Below, piece after piece: positions 8,831 through 17,659 of a DNA stretch of 64,000 bases; within the stretch, counting starts at the first letter, position 1; each line of letters starts with the position of its first letter. The DNA comes from Zavarzinella sp. (GTDB lineage: Bacteria; Planctomycetota; Planctomycetia; Gemmatales; Gemmataceae). Location of the stretch: contig JAWKTI010000003.1 in assembly GCA_041399155.1 (NCBI GenBank), positions 310,001-374,000 of the forward strand, in the 5' to 3' direction. Both the position numbers and the translations under genes were made by a program. The notes under the pieces are model-generated. The model had not been told where the DNA came from and did not search any database. It worked only from the letters and a program-made list of their open reading frames with translations.

Positions 8831-9673
8831 TTAATCGTTCCACAAGCCATGAATTAACTGCAGGCCATCAGTGTACACCTGCTTCGGATGTGGGAAGAGA
8901 TCGCGCCAGACTCGAGTTGCAGCAGCCAGGTCGGGTAGAGCCCGCCCAAACGCTTCAATCACCAGCCAGCCATCGTAACCAATCCGTTTCAGGGTCGAAA
9001 TCGCTTCGTAAAAGTTCACCTGGCCGGTGCCCGGCGTGCCACGGTCGTTCTCACTGATGTGAACATGGCCCAGTACGGGTGCCACCTGATAGATCCCCCA
9101 GTCCTGACTTTTTTCTTCGATGTGGGCGTGGAAGGTGTCGAACATGGTCTTGAAATTGGGGTGGTTTACACGGTGTACCAGCGAAACTGCATCGGCGGCG
9201 GTGGTCAGGAAATAGCACTCGAACCGGTTCAGGTATTCGATGCACAGTTGCACTTTGGCCTGCACTGCGTATTCCGCCGCTTCCCGCAGTACATCGGCTG
9301 CCCGGTTTTTCTCATCTTCGGTGGGCGGCAGACCAGAAAACACTCCCAGCGGGGAATGGAACGGCCCCACCATATTTTCGGCACCCAGTGCGTGGTTGCA
9401 ATCGATCGCCCACTTCAGGCGGTCGAGGGCTGCCTTCCGCACCCCTGCATCAGGACTGATCGGACTGGTTTCAGGGGAAACAATCGTCACTGTGGTGCAC
9501 GATAGACCCAGATTATCCAGTTCTTTCTTGATTTTGCCATAATGGGCGGGATCGCCATCAAAAATAGGGATTTCAACACCGTCAAAGCCCGTCGCCTTGA
9601 TGTCGGCCATAATGGGAAAATGCTCTTCGGTGATAAAGCCAGACCAAAGCAGCAGGTTCATTCCAGTTTTCAT
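8831..9673 (-). CDS. Sugar phosphate isomerase/epimerase (TIM barrel, D-tagatose 3-epimerase-like)
   Basis: The 280-residue protein opens with M-K-T-G-M-N-L-L-L-W and runs through a full xylose-isomerase-like TIM barrel. The metal-binding signature is present: I-E-Y-L-N-R-F-E (first Glu, compare E-P-L-N-R in ketose 3-epimerases), M-F-D-T-F-H (Asp), H-V-H-I-S-E-N (His) and V-I-E-A-F-G (Glu). This set binds Mn or Co in D-tagatose/D-psicose 3-epimerases. It has no signal peptide and is cytoplasmic. It stands alone on the minus strand. The substrate is probably a ketose or an inosose; the family alone does not decide which. Confidence 0.83.
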   Translation of the reverse strand: MKTGMNLLLWSGFITEEHFPIMADIKATGFDGVEIPIFDGDPAHYGKIKKELDNLGLSCTTVTIVSPETSPISPDAGVRKAALDRLKWAIDCNHALGAENMVGPFHSPLGVFSGLPPTEDEKNRAADVLREAAEYAVQAKVQLCIEYLNRFECYFLTTAADAVSLVHRVNHPNFKTMFDTFHAHIEEKSQDWGIYQVAPVLGHVHISENDRGTPGTGQVNFYEAISTLKRIGYDGWLVIEAFGRALPDLAAATRVWRDLFPHPKQVYTDGLQLIHGLWND

Positions 9674-9878
9674 GTCGAAGTCTCGGAGAGAAACGAAATA
9701 GTTGCGAATGGGGCTATTTTGCTGCCAGGGAACTTAAAAACAAGTGTGAATCCACCCCACCGCACACAATCGGAACAGACTGCGCCAAATTAGCTGGGCT
9801 GGGATCAGGACTGGTTTGAAAGTAAGGTCCTCCGGCCTGAAACAGCCCCAGCCTGGGCCTCACAGAAATACTGGTAAA

Positions 9879-11069
9879 TTACCAGTCTTCGTTGGTTTCA
9901 AACAGGCGCGTGTATTCGGTGCGGGCGAATTGGTCGGTCATGCCAGCCAGATAGTCTACTACCACTCGTTCCAGCGATGGTTCCATTCCCCAACTGGGGC
10001 TGGTGCGGTTCCTTTGAATGTGGGCGGGGGCCTTTTCCCACCGGCTGAAATGTTTCGGTGGCAGCAATTCCGGCTTCTGAACCAGTTTATCATACATTGC
10101 CACCAGCATTTCCCGCCCTTTATTCGCCTGTCGCAAAACCCGATAATCCTGATAAACATGCTGCAGCAGAAATCGCTGGAATTCCTTCTTTTTCGGTACC
10201 AGCTCACTGCTGAATCGCACCAGCGGTTCCGTGCACTGTCGAACATCGGCCAGGGTGCGGATCTGACGTACCTGTAGTTGCTGTTCCGTTTCCCGCACCA
10301 GATCGTTCACCTGTTTAGCAATCAGTTCCCGCACAATGGCCACCCGTTGCTGGTCGGGGGTCATATTGGTGAAGCGTTGCCGCACAATTGCGGCACTTTC
10401 TGCCCAGAAGGGGATCTCTTCCAGATCGCCCAGTTGCAGAATACCAGTGCCCAGGGCATCATCGGCATCGTGGGTGTCATAGGCCAGGCTGTCTGCTGCA
10501 TCTACCAACTGGGCTTCCAGCAATGGCCCACCGTGGGCAAAAAATTCCTGCACTTCGGCAACATCTTTCCGTTTGCTGTGCTGCACAAACGCCTCACGAA
10601 CCTCCCACGATAAGTTCAGGCCTGGGTGGTCTGGATAGCGATCTTCCAGCCAATCCACCCGACGCAGCCCATATAAATTGTGGTCGAACCCCGCGTGGTG
10701 CCGCAGGCATTCGTGCAACGCACGTTCCCCCGCATGGCCAAAAGGGGGGTGTCCGATATCGTGGGACAGGGCAATTGCTTCGGTTAAATCCTCGTTGATG
10801 CCTAATTTTCTGGCAATCGTGCGACTAATTTGGGCAACTTCCAGCGTGTGGGTCAAGCGGGTGCGGTGATGATCATTAATTCGCCCCACCAGCACCTGGG
10901 TTTTGCCCACCATACGCCTAAAGGCGCTGCAGTGAACGATGCGCTCGCGATCACGCTGGTAGATCGCACGATAAGGGTGGGCAGGTTCTACATATTGCCT
11001 CCCACGGCTATCGTGGGACCGCATCGCATAGCTGGCCAAAAACGATGATTCGTATTCCAGAGAATCCAT
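9879..11069 (-). CDS. dgt: Deoxyguanosinetriphosphate triphosphohydrolase-like protein (HD domain)
   Basis: The 396-residue protein belongs to the dGTPase family, which hydrolyses dNTPs to deoxynucleosides and triphosphate. Seen in order: R-T-R-L-T-H-T-L-E-V (first metal His), A-L-S-H-D-I-G-H-P-P-F-G-H-A-G (HD motif and following loop), then D-A-A-D-S-L-A-Y-D with the later metal Asp. I take ATG 11069 as start; a TTG ten codons upstream extends the frame but has no Shine-Dalgarno. The gene is monocistronic. The type 2 (non-enterobacterial) dNTPases of this length often act on several dNTPs. Confidence 0.88.
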   Translation of the reverse strand: MDSLEYESSFLASYAMRSHDSRGRQYVEPAHPYRAIYQRDRERIVHCSAFRRMVGKTQVLVGRINDHHRTRLTHTLEVAQISRTIARKLGINEDLTEAIALSHDIGHPPFGHAGERALHECLRHHAGFDHNLYGLRRVDWLEDRYPDHPGLNLSWEVREAFVQHSKRKDVAEVQEFFAHGGPLLEAQLVDAADSLAYDTHDADDALGTGILQLGDLEEIPFWAESAAIVRQRFTNMTPDQQRVAIVRELIAKQVNDLVRETEQQLQVRQIRTLADVRQCTEPLVRFSSELVPKKKEFQRFLLQHVYQDYRVLRQANKGREMLVAMYDKLVQKPELLPPKHFSRWEKAPAHIQRNRTSPSWGMEPSLERVVVDYLAGMTDQFARTEYTRLFETNEDW

Positions 11070-11250
11070 GTGGCCAGAATAGCGGACTGCAGCCAACAAT
11101 GCAATTCCGGTTCAAAACAGCCTAACCACTTCCCTTGAAGGGAAGGGAGAACAAGACAGGCTGCGCGGGAATGACGATTGTGGCTAAAATCGCTACCGCA
11201 TTGTTGTTTTGTTCGATAAGATCTACACTGTACTTTCACAATGGCTTCCG

Positions 11251-11805
11251 ATGGAAATTGTCAATTATCCGCACCCTGCTTTGCGAACCCCCGCCCAGCC
11301 AGTAACGTCTATTGATGGTGATCTGCAGCGTTTGGTAGGTCAAATGCTGGAACAAATGTACAAGCGTGAAGGTCTTGGTCTTGCCGCACCCCAGGTGGCT
11401 GAGGGGCGTCGCGTGATTGTGATGAATTTTGCTGGTGATCCGGAGCAAAAAGATCAGGAATTTGTGGCTATTAACCCTGTCATTGTAGAAACAGGTGGGG
11501 GAATTCTGGAAGAAAGGGAAGGCTGCCTCAGTTTTCCAGGGTTATTTGGCAAAGTAAAGCGGTCTAAGTCGGTGCGGGTACAGGCCTACAATTTGAAAGG
11601 CGAACTGTACGAAATGACGTGCGAAGAACTGCCCGCAAGGGTCTGGCAGCACGAAATTGACCACCTGGATGGAAAGTTATTTATCGACAAAATGGTGATG
11701 CTTTCCCGCCTGAACAGTAAAAAGCAAGTTCAGGCGTTTATTGATGAGTATCAGGAATTGCTGGCGAAAGGAAAAATCGACCCGATAATGCAGCCAAAAT
11801 ATTGA
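11251..11805 (+). CDS. def: Peptide deformylase
   Basis: This 184-residue enzyme removes the N-formyl group from nascent proteins. All three family motifs are intact: G-L-G-L-A-A-P-Q (41-48), E-G-C-L-S (90-94, metal ligand Cys92) and Q-H-E-I-D-H (133-138, ligands His134 and His138 with catalytic Glu135). The start ATG 11251 is set by the conserved M-E-I-V-N-Y-P-H-P-A-L-R beginning; the frame continues 14 codons upstream to a TTG but that part is not conserved in type. It sits directly before the tRNA-tuf-secE-nusG translation cluster, in line with its role. Confidence 0.93.
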   Translation: MEIVNYPHPALRTPAQPVTSIDGDLQRLVGQMLEQMYKREGLGLAAPQVAEGRRVIVMNFAGDPEQKDQEFVAINPVIVETGGGILEEREGCLSFPGLFGKVKRSKSVRVQAYNLKGELYEMTCEELPARVWQHEIDHLDGKLFIDKMVMLSRLNSKKQVQAFIDEYQELLAKGKIDPIMQPKY

Positions 11806-11988
11806 AAATTGGTGGCAGAATCGGGTGCGATTGGCAAAAAAGGAATGATTTGGTAAAACAAAATTGATGAAGAACGGTTGAAAGTGCCCATATCTGGGAG
11901 GAAAGTCTGCACAATTTTCATTGTTCCGGCCGTTTCCCCTTGTCATGGACGTAGTCAGGACGTAAGCATATTTGTTCAACGTCTGAAC

Positions 11989-12060
11989 GCTACTGTAGCA
12001 CAGCGGTAGTGCAACGGTTTTGTAAACCGTAGGTCGTGGGTTCGATCCCCACCAGTAGCT
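11989..12060 (+). tRNA. tRNA-Thr (anticodon TGT)
   Basis: A 72-base cloverleaf: acceptor GCTACTG pairs with CAGTAGC, the anticodon stem ACGGT/ACCGT encloses loop TTTGTAA (anticodon TGT), and the T-loop is TTCGATC. The CCA end is not encoded. It is first in a Thr-Tyr-Gly-Thr-tuf cluster, the order also known from Escherichia coli tufB. Confidence 0.97.
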
Positions 12061-12135
12061 TGGCATGCTGTGCGATCACGGTATCGTTCAGCACTGGTTG
12101 AAGAAGCACAGTAATACTGTGTGACAATATTTTGA

Positions 12136-12150
12136 TATTGCGAAGCAATA
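12136..12150. repeat. TATTGC dyad between tRNA genes
   Basis: TATTGC, a three-base spacer and GCAATA form a perfect six-pair dyad in the spacer between tRNA-Thr and tRNA-Tyr. The AT-rich run after it repeats the words ATTATTGC and GCGATAT. Similar dyads occur near 16320, 43795 and 49020. It may be a processing hairpin or a small dispersed repeat. Confidence 0.4.
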
Positions 12151-12172
12151 ATATTATTGCATAGCGATATAA

Positions 12173-12256
12173 GCGTGGATGGCAGAGTGGTCTATTGCAC
12201 CAGACTGTAAATCTGGCGGTCTCCGACCTTCGGGGGTTCGAATCCCTCTCCACGCA
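12173..12256 (+). tRNA. tRNA-Tyr (anticodon GTA)
   Basis: An 84-base class II tRNA. Acceptor GCGTGGA pairs with TCCACGC, anticodon stem CCAGA/TCTGG carries loop CTGTAAA (anticodon GTA), and a long variable arm precedes the T-arm TTCGAAT. CCA is not encoded. Confidence 0.97.
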
Positions 12257-12263
12257 GGTTTTT

Positions 12264-12335
12264 GCGGGTGTAGCTCAGTGGTAGAGCTCCTGCCTTCCAA
12301 GCAGGTTGTCGTGGGTTCGAATCCCATCGCCCGCT
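12264..12335 (+). tRNA. tRNA-Gly (anticodon TCC)
   Basis: A 72-base cloverleaf. GCGGGTG pairs with CGCCCGC (one G-T pair), and the anticodon stem CCTGC/GCAGG encloses loop CTTCCAA (anticodon TCC). It starts only seven bases after tRNA-Tyr, so the two are surely cotranscribed. Confidence 0.97.
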
Positions 12336-12453
12336 GTGCTGGTTGCGAAGCCACATGGGTTGAAAGTGGGGTTGATCAGTGATTCCGAATGACTGATTGA
12401 TTAATAATTGACGTGTCAATTATTTTGCCCACTGAAATGACTGGCAAAAAATC

Positions 12454-12526
<73 letters not shown>

Positions 12527-12641
12527 TTCGGGATCGAAAGGTTTAGCATGTTCCCGCCTCGGTGGGAGCGCCGTTTTGTTGGAGCGCTCTGGACACCTTT
12601 TAACTTAATTAAATGTTCCAAGAAATTGAGAGGGAGGAGCA

Positions 12642-13868
12642 ATGGCGAAGGGCGTATTCGAGCGAACCAAACCACACGTTAACGTTGGTACGATTGGTCA
12701 CATTGACCACGGCAAAACCACACTGACCGCCGCAATTCTGGCACGTCAGGCACACCGAAATGCACTGCGGGACTTCAAGTCTTATGCAGATATTGCGAAG
12801 GGTGGTATTGTCCGCGATGCTAACAAGACGGTAACGATCGCCGTGTCCCACGTCGAGTACGAAACCGAATCCCGGCACTATGCACACATCGACTGCCCCG
12901 GACACGCCGATTATATCAAAAATATGATCACCGGTGCCGCACAGATGGACGGTGCTATCCTCGTGGTGGCGGCCAACGACGGCCCAATGCCACAGACCCG
13001 CGAGCACATCCTGCTTGCTCGTCAGGTGGGTGTGCCTCGGATTGTAGTGTTCCTGAACAAGGTCGATATCTGCGATCCTGAACTGCTGGAACTGGTGGAA
13101 ATGGAAATTCGCGACTTGTTGAACAAGTACGATTTCCCTGGCGATGAGATCCCGATTATTCGCGGTCAGGCCAAAGACGCACTGGAAAACCCATCGAAAG
13201 ATGAAAATCCTGGTCCGAAGTCGATCGATGAGCTGATGAATGCTTTGGACACTTACATTCCGAACCCGGAACGTGAAGCAGACAAGCCATTCCTGATGTC
13301 GATCGAAGACGTGTTCTCCATCAAAGGTCGTGGTACCGTGGGTACCGGTCGGGTAGAACGCGGGATGGCCAAAGTGGGCGATGAAGTTGAAATCATCGGT
13401 CTGCGAAAAGACAATCGCAAAACCGTGTTGACCGGTATCGAAATGTTTAACAAAACACTCGAATCGGCCATGGCAGGTGACAACGTTGGTGCCTTGCTCC
13501 GCGGTGTGGAAAAAGACGACCTGGAACGTGGGATGGTGTTGGCCAAACCAGGCAGCATTACCCCCCACACAAAGTTTGAAGCAAAAGTGTACGTGCTGAC
13601 TGCTGAAGAAGGTGGCCGTAAGACCCCGTTCTTCAAAGGTTACAAGCCACAGTTCTACTTCCGCACCACCGACGTGACGGGTGGTATCACCGAACTGCGT
13701 TCTATCGATAACAGCGTGGCAGAAATGTGCATGCCCGGCGACAACATCAACTGTACCGTTGAACTGTTGCCAGAATGCCCCGTGGCGATGGATGAAGGTC
13801 TGCGTTTCGCTATCCGTGAAGGTGGCCGAACCGTGGGTTCGGGCGTGGTAACCAAGATTCTTGTATAA
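12642..13868 (+). CDS. tuf: Elongation factor Tu
   Basis: The 408-residue GTPase delivers aminoacyl-tRNA to the ribosome. A strong GGAGG precedes ATG 12642. Seen in order: P-loop G-H-I-D-H-G-K-T, G3 D-C-P-G-H, G4 N-K-V-D, then domains 2 ([13 protein letters not shown]) and 3 (G-D-N-I-N ... [15 protein letters not shown]). It is a little longer than the 394-residue E. coli protein. The oddity is switch I: where nearly all EF-Tu have E-x-A-R-G-I-T-I, this protein reads R-D-A-N-K-T-V-T-I, so the Arg-Gly pair is replaced by Lys-Thr while the Mg-binding Thr stays. It is cotranscribed with the flanking tRNAs and secE-nusG. High GC and strong codon bias suit a highly expressed gene. Confidence 0.96.
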   Translation: MAKGVFERTKPHVNVGTIGHIDHGKTTLTAAILARQAHRNALRDFKSYADIAKGGIVRDANKTVTIAVSHVEYETESRHYAHIDCPGHADYIKNMITGAAQMDGAILVVAANDGPMPQTREHILLARQVGVPRIVVFLNKVDICDPELLELVEMEIRDLLNKYDFPGDEIPIIRGQAKDALENPSKDENPGPKSIDELMNALDTYIPNPEREADKPFLMSIEDVFSIKGRGTVGTGRVERGMAKVGDEVEIIGLRKDNRKTVLTGIEMFNKTLESAMAGDNVGALLRGVEKDDLERGMVLAKPGSITPHTKFEAKVYVLTAEEGGRKTPFFKGYKPQFYFRTTDVTGGITELRSIDNSVAEMCMPGDNINCTVELLPECPVAMDEGLRFAIREGGRTVGSGVVTKILV

Positions 13869-14031
13869 TTGATTGAATCAAAGCCGTGATCTGGCTGAAA
13901 ACTGATCTGTGAACAACGCCAAATGTTTGCAGTTGCGAACGAGATTTCAGGCTTTCCCTGTCTTATTTTCTAGCAACTGCCAATCTTTGTTTTTGCCTGC
14001 GACTTTCTTCCCCGGAAGATTGTTGTATTCT

Positions 14032-14104
14032 AGGTGCATAGCTCAATTGGCAGAGCAGCGGTTTCCAAAACCGCAGGTTGGGGGTTCAAGTCCCTCTGCA
14101 CCTG
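14032..14104 (+). tRNA. tRNA-Trp (anticodon CCA)
   Basis: A 73-base cloverleaf between tuf and secE, its usual place in many bacteria. AGGTGCA pairs with TGCACCT; the anticodon stem GCGGT/ACCGC carries loop TTCCAAA (anticodon CCA). CCA is not encoded. Confidence 0.97.
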
Positions 14105-14259
14105 CTGCGATTGTCAATCGCACGTATTTGGGATTCGTGCTGCCCGCTTCGGTGATCGAGGCGGGCGGTTTGTTTGATGGGTACTGCTCACCCGCTTTCT
14201 CTAATTCATGATGGATTCGCGAAAGCTGTTTAATTTCATCGGCTGCTAAGGATCGGAAA

Positions 14260-15333
14260 ATGGCCGCTGCCACGCAATCGAATCAAAGTTCTGGTGCATC
14301 GCCCATGGCGTTGGTGCCAGCAAGTTTTCTTGGTGCGCTGTTTGTTATCGCCGCATTCGGCTTGATACTTCGTGGTATTCCCTATGTTTGGGAAACCAGC
14401 ATCGAAACCTCTCTGATAAATGCCACCAATTCATTCGTCAGCAATGGATTACTGGTCGTTACGCAAATTGCGGGCTTAATCGGCTTGATTGTGATTGGTT
14501 CCCGTATCGGCACTGGCACCAGTGCATTGAAAGGGATTCGTGGGGGCATTTTCCTCATGATTTCCACGTTCTTTACACTCTTTTTCTGCATCAAAGCAAT
14601 CTATCTGAACAGCACCATCGGGTTAAAGTTCTATCCGATTGTCTGCATTATTTTCAACATGGCCATCGTCCTGCTGGTGGCTCAGATGTTTCGCACTGGC
14701 AGATTCAGTCGCTGGGCTGTGAACATCGAAGATGGTGGCTGGTTCCACACCACCACTTATAAACGCACCCAGGGTCATCGAATTCGCCGAATGACCATCC
14801 TTGGATTGCTTATCGTTGGCATCAGTGGCCTGTTCGCCATGGGCAACCACAATTTGTTACCCAGTAACAGTACCGTTGTTGTGGATGGCAAAGAAGTGAG
14901 CGACCGCATGGGTGACTGGGTGGTAGGTGGCACACTGTTGAAACTGGATGAATCCACACCACCTGCAGAGCGAAAATCTCGCCCACGGGTGCAGGGTGGT
15001 TTGTCTGTTCTGCCCGACTTGAAACTGACGGTACCGTTGATTCTGTTCGCCGGAATGGTCTGGTTTGCCTGGCGACTGGTCAATCAGCCCACGTTTGCAG
15101 ATTTTCTGATCGCTACCGAAGCGGAAATGAACAAAGTTTCCTGGTCCAGCCGTCGAAGCCTGATTCGTGATACAATAGTGGTAATTGTTACCGTGCTGTT
15201 TATTACCTTTTTCCTGCTCCTCGTTGATACCATGTGGGGCAAACTGTTCAGTCGCAGCTTCATCGGTATTCTGCCTTCGGATAACGAAAAACCGAAAGTC
15301 GCACCGAAAGACGAACGCCAAGTGGATTGGTAA
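14260..15333 (+). CDS. secE: Preprotein translocase subunit SecE, greatly extended
   Basis: The 357-residue protein has AAGGA before ATG 14260. Only residues ~280-345 correspond to normal SecE: F-L-I-A-T-E-A-E-M-N-K-V-S-W-S-S (amphipathic helix with the conserved K-V-x-W) followed by one long transmembrane helix. Ordinary bacterial SecE is ~60-130 residues. The N-terminal ~275 residues add about five or six further hydrophobic segments (around residues 18-41, 58-80, 88-110, 120-140, 182-200 and 250-268) with a hydrophilic loop near 200-245. Position between tRNA-Trp and nusG confirms identity. SecE clamps SecY in the inner membrane; the role of the extra domain is unknown. Confidence 0.93.
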   Translation: MAAATQSNQSSGASPMALVPASFLGALFVIAAFGLILRGIPYVWETSIETSLINATNSFVSNGLLVVTQIAGLIGLIVIGSRIGTGTSALKGIRGGIFLMISTFFTLFFCIKAIYLNSTIGLKFYPIVCIIFNMAIVLLVAQMFRTGRFSRWAVNIEDGGWFHTTTYKRTQGHRIRRMTILGLLIVGISGLFAMGNHNLLPSNSTVVVDGKEVSDRMGDWVVGGTLLKLDESTPPAERKSRPRVQGGLSVLPDLKLTVPLILFAGMVWFAWRLVNQPTFADFLIATEAEMNKVSWSSRRSLIRDTIVVIVTVLFITFFLLLVDTMWGKLFSRSFIGILPSDNEKPKVAPKDERQVDW

Positions 15334-15364
15334 GCACCCTTCGAACTGTTTAGGTACCTCCGCG

Positions 15365-16318
15365 ATGAACGACCCCGAGAACAATAACGTGCCTGAAGAT
15401 CAGCTTGAATCGCAAGTAACGCCCGCTCAAGAAGTTACTGAAAATCCTGTACCTGCGGAACTGCCTGAATCTCCACCGGCTGTCGGGGAAGAAACGCCCG
15501 TTCCAGAAACAGAAGAAACTCCCGAACCAGCACTCAGTACGGAATCCGATGCGGAATCCCAAGTGGAAGCAACCGAACCATCCGATTCTGCTGACGATAC
15601 AGTTTCAGAAGTGGTCGATGAACCAGTTGCCGAAGAACCTGCAGCGGATGCTGCGGCTGAATCAGTTTCTGAGCCTGAAACCGTTACCGAACCAGCAGCG
15701 GAAGAGCCCCAAGAAAAGCCAGCCCCCACTCCAGCCAAACCTGGGAAAAAGTGGTACGCCGTCAAAGTGGCTTCCGCACGCGAAGATTCGATCAAAAAAG
15801 CCTTAGAACGTCGGATCAAACTGGATAACCTCGAAGAATACGTGGGGCGAATTGTCATTCCCGTCGAAAAAGTGACGGAAGTTCGGGATGGCAAAAAGAA
15901 GATCAAAAAGCACAAAAAATTCCCCGGCTATATCTTCTGCGAAGTCGAATATAACGAATATGTGATGTATCTCTTCCGCGAAACAAATGGCGTGGGGGAT
16001 TTTGTCGGTGCTGGTCTCAACAAGCCACCGATCCCGATGTCCGATCGCGAAGTGACCCGGATGCTCTCTGATCAGGAAGAATTCCTGAAAGAAGATGCAG
16101 ACAAGGTGGGTGCCGAAGAACGAGGTGGCACCAAAATCAAATTGGCCTATGCGATTGGCGATCAGGTCAAGGTTCGCGATGGGATGTTTGCCAGCATGAC
16201 TGGCGAAGTGCGGGACATTATCGATCCCGATACCACCCCCAAAGTCAAGCTGGTGCTCAGTATCTGGGGCCGACCTGTTGATGTTGAACTGGAATATTGG
16301 CAAGTAGACCCTGCGTAA
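15365..16318 (+). CDS. nusG: Transcription termination/antitermination protein NusG with acidic N-terminal extension
   Basis: The 317-residue product is much longer than typical NusG (~180 residues). Residues 1-~125 are a low-complexity extension dominated by Glu, Pro, Ala, Ser and Thr, surely disordered. The NGN domain follows from K-K-W-Y-A-V-K-V-A-S, with the conserved K-F-P-G-Y-I-F turn and G-V-G-D-F-V-G. The KOW domain begins I-G-D-Q-V-K-V-R-D-G-M-F. I take ATG 15365 (M-N-D-P-E) as the start; the frame is open upstream but overlaps secE. The gap to secE is 31 bases, so the two form an operon. NusG couples RNA polymerase to Rho and the ribosome. Confidence 0.92.
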   Translation: MNDPENNNVPEDQLESQVTPAQEVTENPVPAELPESPPAVGEETPVPETEETPEPALSTESDAESQVEATEPSDSADDTVSEVVDEPVAEEPAADAAAESVSEPETVTEPAAEEPQEKPAPTPAKPGKKWYAVKVASAREDSIKKALERRIKLDNLEEYVGRIVIPVEKVTEVRDGKKKIKKHKKFPGYIFCEVEYNEYVMYLFRETNGVGDFVGAGLNKPPIPMSDREVTRMLSDQEEFLKEDADKVGAEERGGTKIKLAYAIGDQVKVRDGMFASMTGEVRDIIDPDTTPKVKLVLSIWGRPVDVELEYWQVDPA

Positions 16319-16416
16319 TATTGCACTTCGATAATATTGCAACATTGCGATTTCATACTTTTTAGAATTTCACCTCTCATTTTTTTCGTTTTCCCACGTA
16401 CCAGCGGGGCTTTTTC

Positions 16417-17655
16417 ATGAATTTTCAGACAGCTTTTGCCAAAGGACTAACCACCGAAACGGCTTTCGACGTGCTGGCGATCGCAAAAAAACTGAAAGCT
16501 GCTGGCAAGGATGTCATCGAATTGCAAATTGGTGATAGTCCCTTCCCCAGCAGTCGCAGTGCATTGCGAAGTGGGCATCAGGCAATTGACGATGGCCTGA
16601 CTCGTTATTGCCCATCGCCCGGTTTGCCCGCCTTTCGGGAAGCGATTGCACAGAAAGTGCAGGCGGAGTTTGGCATTCCTGCCACACCGGAAAACGTCGT
16701 CGTGGGGCCAGGTGCGAAAGTATTCGAGCAGTTTTTCTGCGAATTATTCGTCGAACCTGGCGATGAAGTGCTGCTTTTTTCGCCCGCCTTCCCCACGTTT
16801 GAACCGAATATCCGCCGCCGAGGTGGGATTCCCGTCTTCGCACCACTGTCACAGGAAAATGCATTCCGTCCAGACCTGGGTGCGATCGAATCGTTCATCC
16901 AGTCGCCCAAAGCCAAGGCCATTTTCTTAAATTCTCCTCATAATCCTACCGGTGGGGTGGCAACGGAAGACGATCTGGTGCAGATTGCTAACCTGATTCG
17001 TGGCAAACCAATCGCCTTGCTGAGCGATGAGCCCTACTGCCACATGGCCTGGGAAAGTCGCCACCACAGTATTCTGGCCCAGCCGGACATGCTGTCACAG
17101 TGCGTAGGTGCGTACACATTCAGCAAATCTTACAGCATGAGCGGTTGGCGGGTGGGCTTTGCCATCAGTTCACCGGAAAATGTCACCATGATCAGCAAAA
17201 TGATCAATACATCGCTGTCGTGCGTCCCACCGATCAATCAGACAGCCGCAATGAATGCTCTTATCCACGACGATGCAGAACGGGATGAAACGATGCAGAA
17301 ATTCCGCACCAAAGTGGAATTACTGGTGCGGGAACTTCAAAACGTACCCGGGGTGCACGTTCTGATGCCTGCAGGAACCTTCTACGTGTTCCCGAAGGTG
17401 CAGGAAATTTGTGAGAAATTACACATTTCTTCCCACGGTCTGGCGATGTATCTGTTGCAAGGGGCCGATGACCACCGTGGCGTAGCCTGTCTGGGTGGTG
17501 AATGTTTTGGTGCTGCCGGCAATGGATTTCTCCGCTTCAGTTGTGCCGAACCAGACGAACGGATTGTCGAGGCGGTCCACTTTTTTGCAGCGGCGATCAC
17601 CCGCACGGAGCGGGTGGCAGATTTTTTGCAGCAATACCCCCACTATCAGCGGTAG
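16417..17655 (+). CDS. PLP-dependent class I/II aminotransferase
   Basis: The 412-residue enzyme is a fold-type I aspartate-aminotransferase-family protein. Visible motifs: Y-C-P-S-P-G-L-P-A-F-R-E-A near residue 67, N-S-P-H-N-P-T-G-G (substrate/PLP Asn), S-D-E-P-Y (PLP Asp and Tyr), F-S-K-S-Y-S-M-S-G-W-R (Schiff-base Lys) and R-F-S-C-A near the end (carboxylate-binding Arg). It follows nusG by ~100 bases, where most bacteria have rplK. Substrate specificity cannot be read from sequence; aspartate, aromatic or branched-chain amino acids are all possible. Confidence 0.86.
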   Translation: MNFQTAFAKGLTTETAFDVLAIAKKLKAAGKDVIELQIGDSPFPSSRSALRSGHQAIDDGLTRYCPSPGLPAFREAIAQKVQAEFGIPATPENVVVGPGAKVFEQFFCELFVEPGDEVLLFSPAFPTFEPNIRRRGGIPVFAPLSQENAFRPDLGAIESFIQSPKAKAIFLNSPHNPTGGVATEDDLVQIANLIRGKPIALLSDEPYCHMAWESRHHSILAQPDMLSQCVGAYTFSKSYSMSGWRVGFAISSPENVTMISKMINTSLSCVPPINQTAAMNALIHDDAERDETMQKFRTKVELLVRELQNVPGVHVLMPAGTFYVFPKVQEICEKLHISSHGLAMYLLQGADDHRGVACLGGECFGAAGNGFLRFSCAEPDERIVEAVHFFAAAITRTERVADFLQQYPHYQR

Positions 17656-17659
17656 TGCC

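Noticed and set aside
11150..11180. GCGCGGGAATGACG segment as a REP element
   Set aside because: Resembles common REP-type words, but the stem is incomplete and only one copy is clear.
12609..13568. Long open frame antisense to tuf
   Set aside because: It mirrors the strongly biased codons of tuf, has no start signal and no family features; a shadow frame.
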